Positions 26,919-34,750 of a stretch of DNA of 64,000 nucleotides are shown here, piece by piece. Under the pieces are notes generated by a model. The model had not been told where the DNA came from and searched no databases. It saw only the letters and a program-made list of their open reading frames with translations. The translations under genes and the position numbers were made by a program. The stretch's first letter is position 1. The number at the start of each line of letters is the position of its first letter. Source of the stretch: Phycisphaerae bacterium (GTDB taxonomy: Bacteria; Planctomycetota; Phycisphaerae; JAJVII01); contig JAJVII010000037.1 of NCBI GenBank assembly GCA_022072085.1, positions 1 to 64,000 of the forward strand, written 5' to 3'.

Positions 26919-28262
26919 ATGCGCGATGACTTCAAGATTGGAATCCTGCTGGGCTTCCTCCTCATCCTGGCGTTCTTCATCTACTGGATCGTCCGGATGA
27001 ACAGCAACAGCGGGATCAAGTCCGCTGAAAACACGACCAAACAGGTCGCCGACGCGGGCGGCTCGGGCGGCGGCGACAACGCCGGCACTTCCAACTCCTC
27101 CAACGCCGGGCAAACCAACACGGGCTCGTCGAACTCGGCCGGCGGCGGGACGGCCTCGGGCGACGCCCACTCGGCGCGGGACGAGCGCATTCCCGACGTC
27201 GCCAGCGCCCGGATTCCCGTGAACAACGAGAGGGCCTACTGGGTCCACAAGTCGGAGACCGGCCCGGCGCCGACGCGCCAGGTGGAGCCTGTGGCTCCGC
27301 CGGCGCCGCCGCGGCCGTCGGAACTGGGCATGCAGCCTGAGATCGTAGCCGGCGGCGGGGCTCCGCCGCGGCCGCCCGTTGTCACCGGCGGCGAAGAACG
27401 CCTCGGCACGGGGACCGGAACCGGCATGGGCACGGCCACCCCCGGGCCGACGGTGGCCGACTCGACGCACCCGGACCTGCGGGTTGCCCCCGACGGCACT
27501 CGGACCTACCAGATCAAGAAGGACGACACCGCGTGGCTGCTGGCTGAGCGGTTCTATACCGGCCGCGGGCCGCTCTGGACGCTGCTGCGTGATGCCAACC
27601 CCGAGATCAAGGATTGGAACAACCTGAAGATCGGCGCGACGATCAAGGTCCCGCCGGCGCCTGTGGCCGGGGCTTCCACCGCCGGCTCGACCACGACCAC
27701 CGGCGGAACGACGTCCGGCGGCCGAACGCTGGCCGCCAACGAATACGTCGTTCAGCGCGGCGAGACGCTCAGCGAGATCGCCCAGAAGAAGTACGGGCGA
27801 TTCTCGGCCTGGAAGGATATCGCCAAGGCCAACCCCGACATCAATCCCGAGACAGGCGCGATCCATGAGGGCCAGGTGATCAAGCTGCCCGAACTGGCTG
27901 CCGCCCCGGTCGGCGGGACCACCACCGGCGGGACGGCCACCGGAGGAGCTACGACTGGCGGGACGACTTCGCCAGCGCTGGCCCCGGGACAGTACCGCGT
28001 GAAGGGCTCCGACACGCTGTGGGACATCGCGGCCAGCCAGCTCGGCAACGGGGCCCGTTGGAAGGAAATCTACGAGTTGAACAAGCAGACGATCGGCAAC
28101 AGCCCGGACGACCTGAAGGAAGGGATGATCCTGAGCATCCCCGGCCGATCAACCCCGCCGACCCGCGCACCCGCGACGCGGACGCCTGCGCCCGGCGCGA
28201 CCGGCGGCACGGAAACGCCGATCAGCACGCCGCCGACGGCGCCCTCCGGCTCGGTCCTCTGA
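26919..28262 (+). CDS. Membrane-anchored protein with three LysM domains
   Basis: This 447-residue protein has an N-terminal membrane anchor (IGILLGFLLILAFFIYWIV). A Gly/Ser/Asn/Pro-rich low-complexity region follows (about 30-190). Then come three LysM modules at about 196-245 (TYQIKKDDTAWLLAERFY), 275-325 (EYVVQRGETLSEIAQKKYG) and 357-408 (QYRVKGSDTLWDIAASQLG), joined by TTGGTT linkers. LysM domains bind the GlcNAc backbone of peptidoglycan, so this probably tethers the inner membrane to the wall. AAGGAG precedes the ATG by 8 bases. It lies 59 bp after secDF, and a strong terminator follows it. Confidence 0.88.
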   Translation: MRDDFKIGILLGFLLILAFFIYWIVRMNSNSGIKSAENTTKQVADAGGSGGGDNAGTSNSSNAGQTNTGSSNSAGGGTASGDAHSARDERIPDVASARIPVNNERAYWVHKSETGPAPTRQVEPVAPPAPPRPSELGMQPEIVAGGGAPPRPPVVTGGEERLGTGTGTGMGTATPGPTVADSTHPDLRVAPDGTRTYQIKKDDTAWLLAERFYTGRGPLWTLLRDANPEIKDWNNLKIGATIKVPPAPVAGASTAGSTTTTGGTTSGGRTLAANEYVVQRGETLSEIAQKKYGRFSAWKDIAKANPDINPETGAIHEGQVIKLPELAAAPVGGTTTGGTATGGATTGGTTSPALAPGQYRVKGSDTLWDIAASQLGNGARWKEIYELNKQTIGNSPDDLKEGMILSIPGRSTPPTRAPATRTPAPGATGGTETPISTPPTAPSGSVL

Positions 28263-28294
28263 TCGCAGGGGGCCGGCCATCCGACAAACGCAGA

Positions 28295-28328
28295 AGCTCA
28301 CAGCCGCCGGCTGTGGGCTTTTCGTTTT
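28295..28328 (+). terminator. Intrinsic terminator after the LysM gene
   Basis: An 11-bp stem AGCTCACAGCC/GGCTGTGGGCT (one G-U) with loop GCC is followed by TTTTCGTTTT. It closes the tgt-yajC-secDF-LysM block before the convergent lipoprotein gene. Confidence 0.85.
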
Positions 28329-28364
28329 GATGCGGGCTTGCGTCCGACATTCAGGGAGGCGCGA

Positions 28365-29057
28365 TCACGGCGCCCCCGGCGAGGCCGACGGGCTGCCCTC
28401 GTGGTCGATGCTCACCTGGATCAGCAGCATCCGCTGGCGGATCGCGCCTTCGATGTGCTCCATCAGCGGCTCGTCGCGGCCGGGCAGGGCGTTCACCGTC
28501 AGCTCGCTGAGGCTGTATTCGCGGCGGTCCTGGAAATGCCACTGCACGACCGGCTCGTTCTCGCTGGGCAGCCGACGCACCAGCACAAACAGGTCCGGCT
28601 CGTTGGTGGTCACCAGGTAGTTGAAGTCCTCCTGGGCCAGCAGGATCGACCGGGCGATCACCTCGCGGTCGGCGTCGACGGCGCGGTTTCGGCCGGTCAG
28701 GTCGCCCTTGATCCAGTAGGTCAGCCGCTGGTAGCCCTGCACCGTCCCGCGCTGCATGAATTCCTGGCAGGTCAGCAGGCCGCGGTCGTTGAACGTCAGC
28801 ACGGTCATCCAGCCGTCGGACCCGTGGCTGAGGCTCTCGGGCTCGGGGCCGACGTACAGGATCTGGCGGTGAGAGGAGAGCTTGGGCGTGCCGTAGGCCC
28901 GCATCACCATCGCGCGGTGGGCCTCCTGAATCTGCAACCGCGGGACCGGCTGCGTCCGCGGCGGGGGCAGTGCCCGGCATCCGCCGCCGGCGGCGAGCAG
29001 GACAGCGCCCGCGGCAGCCAGGAGAGCGCGAAATCGTGAGTGGCCTTCGTTCATCAT
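28365..29057 (-). CDS. Lipoprotein of unknown function
   Basis: This 230-residue protein has a signal sequence ending in LLAAGGGC (Cys27 as a possible lipidated residue, though AGGG before Cys is not ideal). The rest is soluble and begins with a QIQEAHRAMVMRAYGTPKL stretch. I recognise no family. It follows the symporter gene on the same strand with 15 bp between them, so co-transcription is likely. Confidence 0.65.
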   Translation of the reverse strand: MMNEGHSRFRALLAAAGAVLLAAGGGCRALPPPRTQPVPRLQIQEAHRAMVMRAYGTPKLSSHRQILYVGPEPESLSHGSDGWMTVLTFNDRGLLTCQEFMQRGTVQGYQRLTYWIKGDLTGRNRAVDADREVIARSILLAQEDFNYLVTTNEPDLFVLVRRLPSENEPVVQWHFQDRREYSLSELTVNALPGRDEPLMEHIEGAIRQRMLLIQVSIDHEGSPSASPGAP

Positions 29058-29072
29058 CCCCTCATTCTATCG

Positions 29073-30635
29073 TCAAACGGCCGCGGCGGGAGGGGTCGCG
29101 TCCGGTTCGCTGCGGGTGATGATCTTGGCGACGACCGCGTCGCCCCAGACGTTCACCGTCGTACGGCACATGTCCAGGATGCGGTCGACGCCGATGATCA
29201 GGGCCACGCCGGCCAGCGGGATCGTCTCGGCGCCGGGCGTGGAGGCCAGCACGTTCTGGTTCACCGCGGTGACGACGATGGCCATTGTCACCAGCCCGGC
29301 CTCGGGGATGCCTGCGGCCCCCACCGCCGCCAGCGTCGCGGTCAGGGCGATGATGACCATGCCGACCGGGCCGACGTGCACGCCGAACGCCTGGGCCAGG
29401 AAGGCGACGGCCACCGCCTCGTAGAGCGCCGTTCCGTCCATGTTGATCGTCGCCCCCAGCGGCAGCACGAACCCGGCGGCCTTTCGGCTGACCCCGCCGA
29501 ACTCCGTCGCGCACTCCATCGTCACCGGCAGCGTCGCCGACGAACTGTCGGTCCCGAACGCCGTCAGCAGCGCCTGTTTCATGCGGTGCATGAAGACGTA
29601 AGGGTTGGTCCGCCCGAGAATCCAGAGCATCAGCGGCAGCACGACCAGCCCGTGGATCGCCAGCCCGGCGATGACGACGGCCATGTAACCGCCGATCGCG
29701 TGCGTGAAGACGGCGATGCCGATCCGCGCCACCGTCCAGGCCAGCAGGCAGAAGACGCCCACCGGCGCCAGCCAGATCACCAGGTGCACCATCTTCATGA
29801 TGACCTGGAAGAGGATGTCGAAGAACTGCATGACCACGCGGGCCGCGTCGCCGAGGGTCGTCAGCATGATCCCGAACAGCAGGGCGAAGAAGATGATGGG
29901 CAGCGGCTGGTTGCCGGCCATGCTCTCCATGATGTTCGATGGGATGACCTGGCTGACGATGTTCAGCAGGGCGCCGCCCAGTCCGCCGGGGTTGTTCTTG
30001 CTGACCTGCTCGGCCTTGCCTGAGTCGGCGTAGGCGGCCTCGGCTTCGGCACGCATCGCGGCCTGCCCGCCCAGGTCGTGAGCCATGCGGGCGCCGGGCT
30101 TGAAGGCGTTCACCAGCACCAGCCCCAAAGCGACGGCCAGGAACATCGTCAGAAAGTAGTAGGCGAAGGTCTTGGCGCCGATTCGGCCAAGCTCGGCGAA
30201 GTTGCCCACGCTGGTCACCCCGGCGATCACGCTGGAGAGCACCAGCGGGATGATGAGCATGAACAGGGCGTTCATGAAGATCTTCCGGCCGACGAAGTAG
30301 AGATATTTCAGGGCCGCGCTGCGCGGGTGCAGCGTCCAGGCTTCGGAGGGCAGGGTCGAGGCGAGGTTCTTCAGCCGGGCCAGTTCGGCCGGGTCCGCGA
30401 TCAGCCCGGCCGGCTGCGTGGTGGCCGGCTGGCTGTGCGTTTGGGCGGCGATCCGCTCCCACTGGGCCTTCTCGGCCAGCGCCGCCTGGTGAGCGGCCAG
30501 CCGGACGGCGGCGTCGTGGATCAGCTTCTGCTGTTCGCGTTCGTCGTAGTCGCCGTGGAGCAGGGCCCCGACAAGGGTTCCGCCGACCAGTCCGGCGATG
30601 ATGAGGAGGGTGAGGTAAAGCTTGTCCTTGCCCAT
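29073..30635 (-). CDS. Dicarboxylate/amino acid:cation symporter (DAACS family)
   Basis: This 520-residue transporter is of the GltP/DctA type, moving glutamate, aspartate or C4-dicarboxylates with Na+ or H+. Core motifs are FGTDSSSATLPVT (HP1 serine-rich loop), LPLGATINMDGTALYEAV (TM7 NMDGT), AAGIPEAGLVTMAIV (HP2), and DRILDMCRTTVNVWGDAV (TM8, with Asp and Arg/Thr substrate residues). Between TM1 and TM2 there is an insertion of about 75 residues with a helical Ala/Gln-rich part and TTQPAGL, larger than in E. coli. The ATG at 30635 is chosen as the track start (30977) is too long. The Arg in CRTTVNVWGD favours acidic substrates. Confidence 0.92.
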   Translation of the reverse strand: MGKDKLYLTLLIIAGLVGGTLVGALLHGDYDEREQQKLIHDAAVRLAAHQAALAEKAQWERIAAQTHSQPATTQPAGLIADPAELARLKNLASTLPSEAWTLHPRSAALKYLYFVGRKIFMNALFMLIIPLVLSSVIAGVTSVGNFAELGRIGAKTFAYYFLTMFLAVALGLVLVNAFKPGARMAHDLGGQAAMRAEAEAAYADSGKAEQVSKNNPGGLGGALLNIVSQVIPSNIMESMAGNQPLPIIFFALLFGIMLTTLGDAARVVMQFFDILFQVIMKMVHLVIWLAPVGVFCLLAWTVARIGIAVFTHAIGGYMAVVIAGLAIHGLVVLPLMLWILGRTNPYVFMHRMKQALLTAFGTDSSSATLPVTMECATEFGGVSRKAAGFVLPLGATINMDGTALYEAVAVAFLAQAFGVHVGPVGMVIIALTATLAAVGAAGIPEAGLVTMAIVVTAVNQNVLASTPGAETIPLAGVALIIGVDRILDMCRTTVNVWGDAVVAKIITRSEPDATPPAAAV

Positions 30636-30684
30636 CGGCGCCTCGCGCAATCGGAAATGCAGTGCGGACCCGGGAGGGCGTAGT

Positions 30685-31299
30685 CTACCCGTTGCGGGCG
30701 GGCGGGGCAACCGTTCGCGTAGTTTCAGGCGTTGCGCCCGTGCATCCGGCGGGCTCGCGATCGATGCGGGCAAGCTCCTCGCTGTTGAGCGCCTCGACCC
30801 GCCAGGCGAACGGCTCGTTCTCGCAGAGCAGTTCATACCACCCGGGCGTCCGGCGGCCGTAGAGGACCGGCTGCCACCCCGGCTCCGCGTCCATCCGCCA
30901 CCGGCACGCGGGGCAGAAGGGGAGCGAGACCGAGGGGTTGTTGTGACGGTCGATGAACGACGCAACGGCCAGCACAAGGTAGCAGGCGGTCACGATCCCG
31001 AACGCGAAGAGGATGAGCATGGCCGCGGGCTCCTCGCGGTCCAGAGCGAGCAGGATGGCGACGGGGGCAAGCAGGGAAGCGGCCGCCCAAATGCCCCGAC
31101 GGAACAGTAGATCGCGGAATGGGACCGTCCGGTGCGGCCGGGCGTGGACTTCCAGCCCGGGCCAGGGCGGGGCGTCGTCCGCTTCGTCGTCCCGGTTCCG
31201 CGCGCAGCCGCAGCAGACGTTGCGGGGCAGGGCGGGGAACTCGGCCGACACGCGGGCGGCGTATCGCGTCGGCGGGTCCGGGTTGAGGTCAGGATTCAT
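30685..31299 (-). CDS. Membrane protein with two cysteine pairs, unknown function
   Basis: This 204-residue protein has a cytoplasmic N-terminus holding CCGC, two adjacent hydrophobic helices (about 70-88 and 92-115), then CPAC and a soluble tail ending in a Thr/Pro-rich stretch. The Cys pairs could form a zinc site across the hairpin. No family is recognised. It is divergent from kdsB and 50 bp from the symporter start, and could be in one unit with the two genes downstream. Confidence 0.55.
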   Translation of the reverse strand: MNPDLNPDPPTRYAARVSAEFPALPRNVCCGCARNRDDEADDAPPWPGLEVHARPHRTVPFRDLLFRRGIWAAASLLAPVAILLALDREEPAAMLILFAFGIVTACYLVLAVASFIDRHNNPSVSLPFCPACRWRMDAEPGWQPVLYGRRTPGWYELLCENEPFAWRVEALNSEELARIDREPAGCTGATPETTRTVAPPARNG

Positions 31300-31409
31300 G
31301 TACGTCCCCCGTCAATCGGGTTGTCCTGATTATGCGAGGCGTCGGCGGGTCCGGCAAGTGTAAGGTCACGCCGCGTTTGGAACGGGCCGGCCCCGGCGCT
31401 CGAATTGCT

Positions 31410-31436
31410 TTGACACCCGCGCGGGTGTCCTATAAA
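31410..31436 (+). promoter_or_regulatory. Promoter of kdsB with an 18-bp perfect palindrome in its spacer
   Basis: A perfect TTGACA (31410-31415) and TATAAA (31431-31436) are 15 bp apart. The palindrome GACACCCGC/GCGGGTGTC (31412-31429) overlaps the -35 and fills the spacer. It could be a repressor or activator site, or a chance GC-rich inverted repeat. A short spacer with an operator in it is typical of MerR-type control, but no such regulator is nearby. Confidence 0.5.
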
Positions 31437-31509
31437 CTGCGGCCCCGGGAAGCGAGAGACGAAACCCGATGCACGCAGCGATGCCTGCCTTTCCCGGGAT
31501 GGCCCTGAC

Positions 31510-32271
31510 TTGACCGCAGCCGACCGCACATTGAAACACGACCACGCCGTAGCCATCATTCCCGCACGATACGCCTCGACGCGATTCCCGGCCAAGCCGC
31601 TGGCGGACCGGACGGGCAAGTGCCTCGTCCAGCACGTCTACGAGCGGGCGGCGGCGGCGGCGACGATCACGCGGGTCATCGTTGCGACCGACGATCGGCG
31701 GATCTTCGACGCGGTGCGGGCCTTCGGCGGCGAGGCGATGATGACGCGGGCCGACCACGTCAGCGGAACCGATCGGCTGGCCGAGGTGGCCGCCGGCCTG
31801 GACGACGAGCTGATCGTCAACGTGCAGGGCGACGAGCCTGAGATCGAGCCGGGCGACCTTGACCTGCTGGTCCGCACGCTCGCGGGCGGCGACTGCCCGA
31901 TGGCGACGCTGGCCTGCCCGTACCCGGCCGACGACGAGCTGACCAACCCCAATCTGGTGAAGGTCGTGCTGGACCGGCAGGGGCGGGCGCTCTACTTCAG
32001 CCGAAGCCCGATCCCCTTCGTTCGCGACGCGGGTGCCCCGCGCCCCGACTATCTGCTGCACCGCGGAACCTACGGCTATCGGCGGGATTTCCTGCTGGCG
32101 TTCGCGTCGCTGCCGCAGGGCGTCCTGGAGCAGACGGAAAAGCTGGAGCAGCTTCGGGTGCTGGAGGCCGGCTATGATATCGCGGTCGCGGTGACGGCCG
32201 GCTCGCCGGCGGGCATCGACACGCCGGAACAATACGAAGCGTTCGTGAGGCGGTGGAGGAACAGTTCGTAG
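31510..32271 (+). CDS. kdsB: 3-deoxy-manno-octulosonate cytidylyltransferase
   Basis: This enzyme of about 250 residues makes CMP-Kdo, the activated sugar for the lipid A inner core. Features include AIIPARYASTRFPAKPLAD at the N-terminus, VATDD, a TGTDR-like HVSGTDRLAE, VNVQGDEPEI, YFSRSPIPFVRD, RGTYGYRRDFL and a C-terminal GIDTPEQYEAF. No ATG is in frame. The track start is a TTG at 31510; another TTG at 31531 gives a start closer to known KdsB proteins, and neither has a good ribosome site. It implies a Kdo-containing outer-membrane lipid. It is followed by pyrG, the same adjacency as in Chlamydia. Confidence 0.93.
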   Translation: MTAADRTLKHDHAVAIIPARYASTRFPAKPLADRTGKCLVQHVYERAAAAATITRVIVATDDRRIFDAVRAFGGEAMMTRADHVSGTDRLAEVAAGLDDELIVNVQGDEPEIEPGDLDLLVRTLAGGDCPMATLACPYPADDELTNPNLVKVVLDRQGRALYFSRSPIPFVRDAGAPRPDYLLHRGTYGYRRDFLLAFASLPQGVLEQTEKLEQLRVLEAGYDIAVAVTAGSPAGIDTPEQYEAFVRRWRNSS

Positions 32272-32344
32272 TTCGAAGTTCGCAGTTCGAGGTCGGACAA
32301 GAGGGTTCCTTCCGACGTCGAACCTCGAACTTCGAACTTCAAAC
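32264..32344. repeat. Intergenic inverted repeat (GTTCGAAGTTCG type)
   Basis: Left arm (agttcgaagttcgcagttcg and onward) and right arm (cgaacctcgaacttcgaac and onward) are imperfect reverse complements of 34 nt, separated by 13 nt. The arms are built from AGTTCG units. The repeat overlaps the last codons of kdsB and lies upstream of the pyrG ribosome site. Confidence 0.8.
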
Positions 32345-32365
32345 ATCAAACGTAAGATGGTCTTG

Positions 32366-32376
32366 AGGAGGTGATC
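32366..32376 (+). promoter_or_regulatory. Extended Shine-Dalgarno of pyrG
   Basis: AGGAGGTGATC is an 11-nt match to the bacterial anti-Shine-Dalgarno sequence, one base before a GTG. It fixes the pyrG start at 32378 despite the non-ATG codon. Confidence 0.8.
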
Positions 32377-32377
32377 T

Positions 32378-34147
32378 GTGGACGGCCAGGAACTGCTCAG
32401 CCGGGTGGCCCGGCAGTCGGACGAAACGGAGTTCTACACGCCGATGCCGGCGGGCTACAAGCCGGGCAAGACGCGCTACGTCATCGTCGTGGGCACGGTG
32501 ATGAGCGGGCTGGGCAAGGGCATCTTCTCCTCGTCGCTCGCGAAGCTGATGCAGGACCGCGGGCTGGTCGTCTCGCCGATCAAGCTGGAGGGCTATTTGA
32601 ACATCGACTCGGGCACGCTCAACCCCTTCCGCCACGGCGAGGTCTTCGTGCTGGACGACGGCATGGAGACGGACATGGACCTGGGGACCTACGAGCGGAT
32701 GCTGGACAAGAACCTGACGCGCGACAACTTCGCGACCAGCGGGCAGATCTTCACGCGGGTGCTGGAGCGCGAGCGGCGGGGTGGCTACCTCGGCCGCGAT
32801 GTGCAGTGGATTCCGCACGTGACCGGCGAGGTGAAGGCCCGCATCCGCGAGCTGGCGGTGCGGTCCGGGGCCGACGTGGTTTTCGTGGAGATCGGCGGTA
32901 CGGTCGGCGACTACGAGAACAGCTACTATATCGAGGCGATGCGCGAACTGGCATTCGAGGAGGGGCCCAACTCGACGATCTGGGTGGCGCTGACCTACGT
33001 CATGCAGCCGCCGGCGCTGGGCGAGCAGAAGTCCAAGGCGGCACAGCTGGGTATCAAACGGCTGATGGAGGCCGGCGTGCAGCCGGCGGTCATCGCCTGC
33101 CGCTGCGAGACGCCCGTGACCGAGAAGGTTCGCGAAAAGATCAGCCTCTACACCAACGTCCCGATGGCCCGCGTCTTCAGCATGCACGACTGCAAGTCGA
33201 TCTACGAGATCCCGCAGATGATCCGCAAGGCCGGCCTGGACGCCGAGGCCGTGCGGCTGCTGGAGCTGGAGCCGCGGACCGACGCGGCCAAGTCCGAGCG
33301 GTTCTGGACGCAGTGGCAGGGCTACGTCGAAGGCATCCGCAACGTGAACGAGTCGGACCGCGAAGTGGTCATCGGCATCACGGGCAAGTATACGGCGCTG
33401 CGCGACAGCTACGCGTCGATCATCAAGGCGCTGGAGCACGCGGGCGTTCACTACGGCGTGCGGGTTGAAATCCGCTGGATCGACACGAGCGACCTGGACG
33501 ACACGCCGGGCAAGGCTAAGGACGTCGCCCGGGCCCTGGAGGGCGTGCACGGCATCATCGTGCCCGGCGGGTTCGGCGCCCGTGGCAGCGAGGGCAAGAT
33601 CGCCTGCATCCACTACGCCCGCGAGAACGGGCTGCCGTACCTCGGCATCTGCTTCGGGTTCCAGATGGCCGTCCTCGAATTCGCCCGCAATGTCTGCGGC
33701 CTGCCGGGCGCCTACAGCAGCGAACTCGAGAAGCGCGTCGACGGCGACGCGGTGATCGACATCCTGCCCGAACAGAAGCGGATCGAGGGACTGGGTGGCA
33801 ACATGCGGTTGGGCGGACGCGACATCGAGCTCAAGCCGGGCACGATGGCCCACGAAATGTTCGGGCGGCAGGCGACGTTCCGCATGCGGTTCCGCCACCG
33901 CTACGAGGTGGACCCTCGCTACATCGAGACGCTGGAGTCGCACGGGATGGTCTTCTCGGGCAAGGCGCCGGACCAGCCGATCATGCAGATTCTGGAGCTG
34001 CCCGGCCACCCTTATTTCATCGGGACGCAGGCGCACCCCTGCCTGACCAGTCGGCCGTTGCGGCCGCAGCCGATGTTCATGGGCCTGGTGCGGACCTCGG
34101 CGGAGCGGGCGGGCGTGCCGGTGGCTGAGCAAGCCGTCGGATCCTGA
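32378..34147 (+). CDS. pyrG: CTP synthase (divergent; HPE motif changed to HPC)
   Basis: This 589-residue protein is homologous to CTP synthase, which aminates UTP to CTP using glutamine and ATP. It has a roughly 30-residue N-terminal extension. The synthase domain keeps GLGKGI and HGEVFVLDDGMETDMDLGTYERML, but reads VGTVMSGLGKG and KLEGYLNIDSGTL where typical enzymes have GGVVSSLGKG and KLDPYLNVDPGTM. The glutaminase domain keeps the nucleophile (GICFGFQ, Cys425), but the His-Glu part of the triad is AHPCL: His553 is present and Glu is replaced by Cys555. It may be a divergent but active enzyme, or one that prefers free ammonia. The GTG start is set by a very strong ribosome site. Confidence 0.9.
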   Translation: MDGQELLSRVARQSDETEFYTPMPAGYKPGKTRYVIVVGTVMSGLGKGIFSSSLAKLMQDRGLVVSPIKLEGYLNIDSGTLNPFRHGEVFVLDDGMETDMDLGTYERMLDKNLTRDNFATSGQIFTRVLERERRGGYLGRDVQWIPHVTGEVKARIRELAVRSGADVVFVEIGGTVGDYENSYYIEAMRELAFEEGPNSTIWVALTYVMQPPALGEQKSKAAQLGIKRLMEAGVQPAVIACRCETPVTEKVREKISLYTNVPMARVFSMHDCKSIYEIPQMIRKAGLDAEAVRLLELEPRTDAAKSERFWTQWQGYVEGIRNVNESDREVVIGITGKYTALRDSYASIIKALEHAGVHYGVRVEIRWIDTSDLDDTPGKAKDVARALEGVHGIIVPGGFGARGSEGKIACIHYARENGLPYLGICFGFQMAVLEFARNVCGLPGAYSSELEKRVDGDAVIDILPEQKRIEGLGGNMRLGGRDIELKPGTMAHEMFGRQATFRMRFRHRYEVDPRYIETLESHGMVFSGKAPDQPIMQILELPGHPYFIGTQAHPCLTSRPLRPQPMFMGLVRTSAERAGVPVAEQAVGS

Positions 34148-34232
34148 CAATCGGACGGAGTTACTTGACGGCGGCCGCCGGGCGGCTGCCGAGGGCGAAG
34201 ACGACGACGCAACATCAGGAAGGTGATCCGGA

Positions 34233-34670
34233 ATGGCTGACGAGACCCCCAAGATTCATATCGACTCGGACTGGAAGAAGCAGGCCCACGAGGAGAAGGA
34301 GCGGCTGGCCAAGGAGGTCGAGGAGAAGTCGGCCGCCGGCGGCGGGCCGGAGGCCGTCGGGCCCGAAGGGCTGCCCGAGCCGACCTTCGCGGAGATCGTC
34401 GCGACGCTCGCAACGCAGGCGTTCATGTTCATGGGCGAGGGCGTGGACCCGCAGAGCGGCCAGCGGATGGTGAGCCTGCCGGTGGCCAAGCACTTCATCG
34501 ACCTGCTCTCGGTGCTCGACGCAAAGACTCAGGGCAACCTGGGCGAGGACGAGAAGAAGAACCTGGACCGCTGGCTCTACGAGGCGCGGATGCGCTATGT
34601 GCAGTTGGCCGGCGGCGCGATGGGCACGCCGCGGCGCAGGCCGCCGGGCGGTCCCGCCAAAGGCAAGTGA
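34233..34670 (+). CDS. DUF1844 family protein
   Basis: This 145-residue soluble protein has a charged N-terminus (DWKKQAHEEKERLAKEVEEK), then the DUF1844 core: FAEIVATLATQAFMFMGEG followed by LPVAKHFIDLLSVLDAKTQGNLGEDEKKNLDRWLYEARMRYVQL. Function is unknown. The family is common in planctomycetes, deltaproteobacteria and acidobacteria. It ends in a Pro/Gly/Lys tail. AAGGTG lies upstream of the ATG. It probably shares a transcript with pyrG and is followed by a strong terminator. Confidence 0.85.
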   Translation: MADETPKIHIDSDWKKQAHEEKERLAKEVEEKSAAGGGPEAVGPEGLPEPTFAEIVATLATQAFMFMGEGVDPQSGQRMVSLPVAKHFIDLLSVLDAKTQGNLGEDEKKNLDRWLYEARMRYVQLAGGAMGTPRRRPPGGPAKGK

Positions 34671-34695
34671 CGCCCGGCCACGCGTTGAAGACAAG

Positions 34696-34731
34696 ACGCC
34701 CGGGGAAGGCCATGCTTTCCCCGGGCGTTTT
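34696..34731. terminator. Strong bidirectional terminator between DUF1844 gene and ribBA
   Basis: A 12-bp perfect stem ACGCCCGGGGAA/TTCCCCGGGCGT with a 9-nt loop is followed by TTT on the plus strand. It lies between convergent genes and can serve both. Confidence 0.85.
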
Positions 34732-34750
34732 CGTGTCGCGTGTCCGTGGG

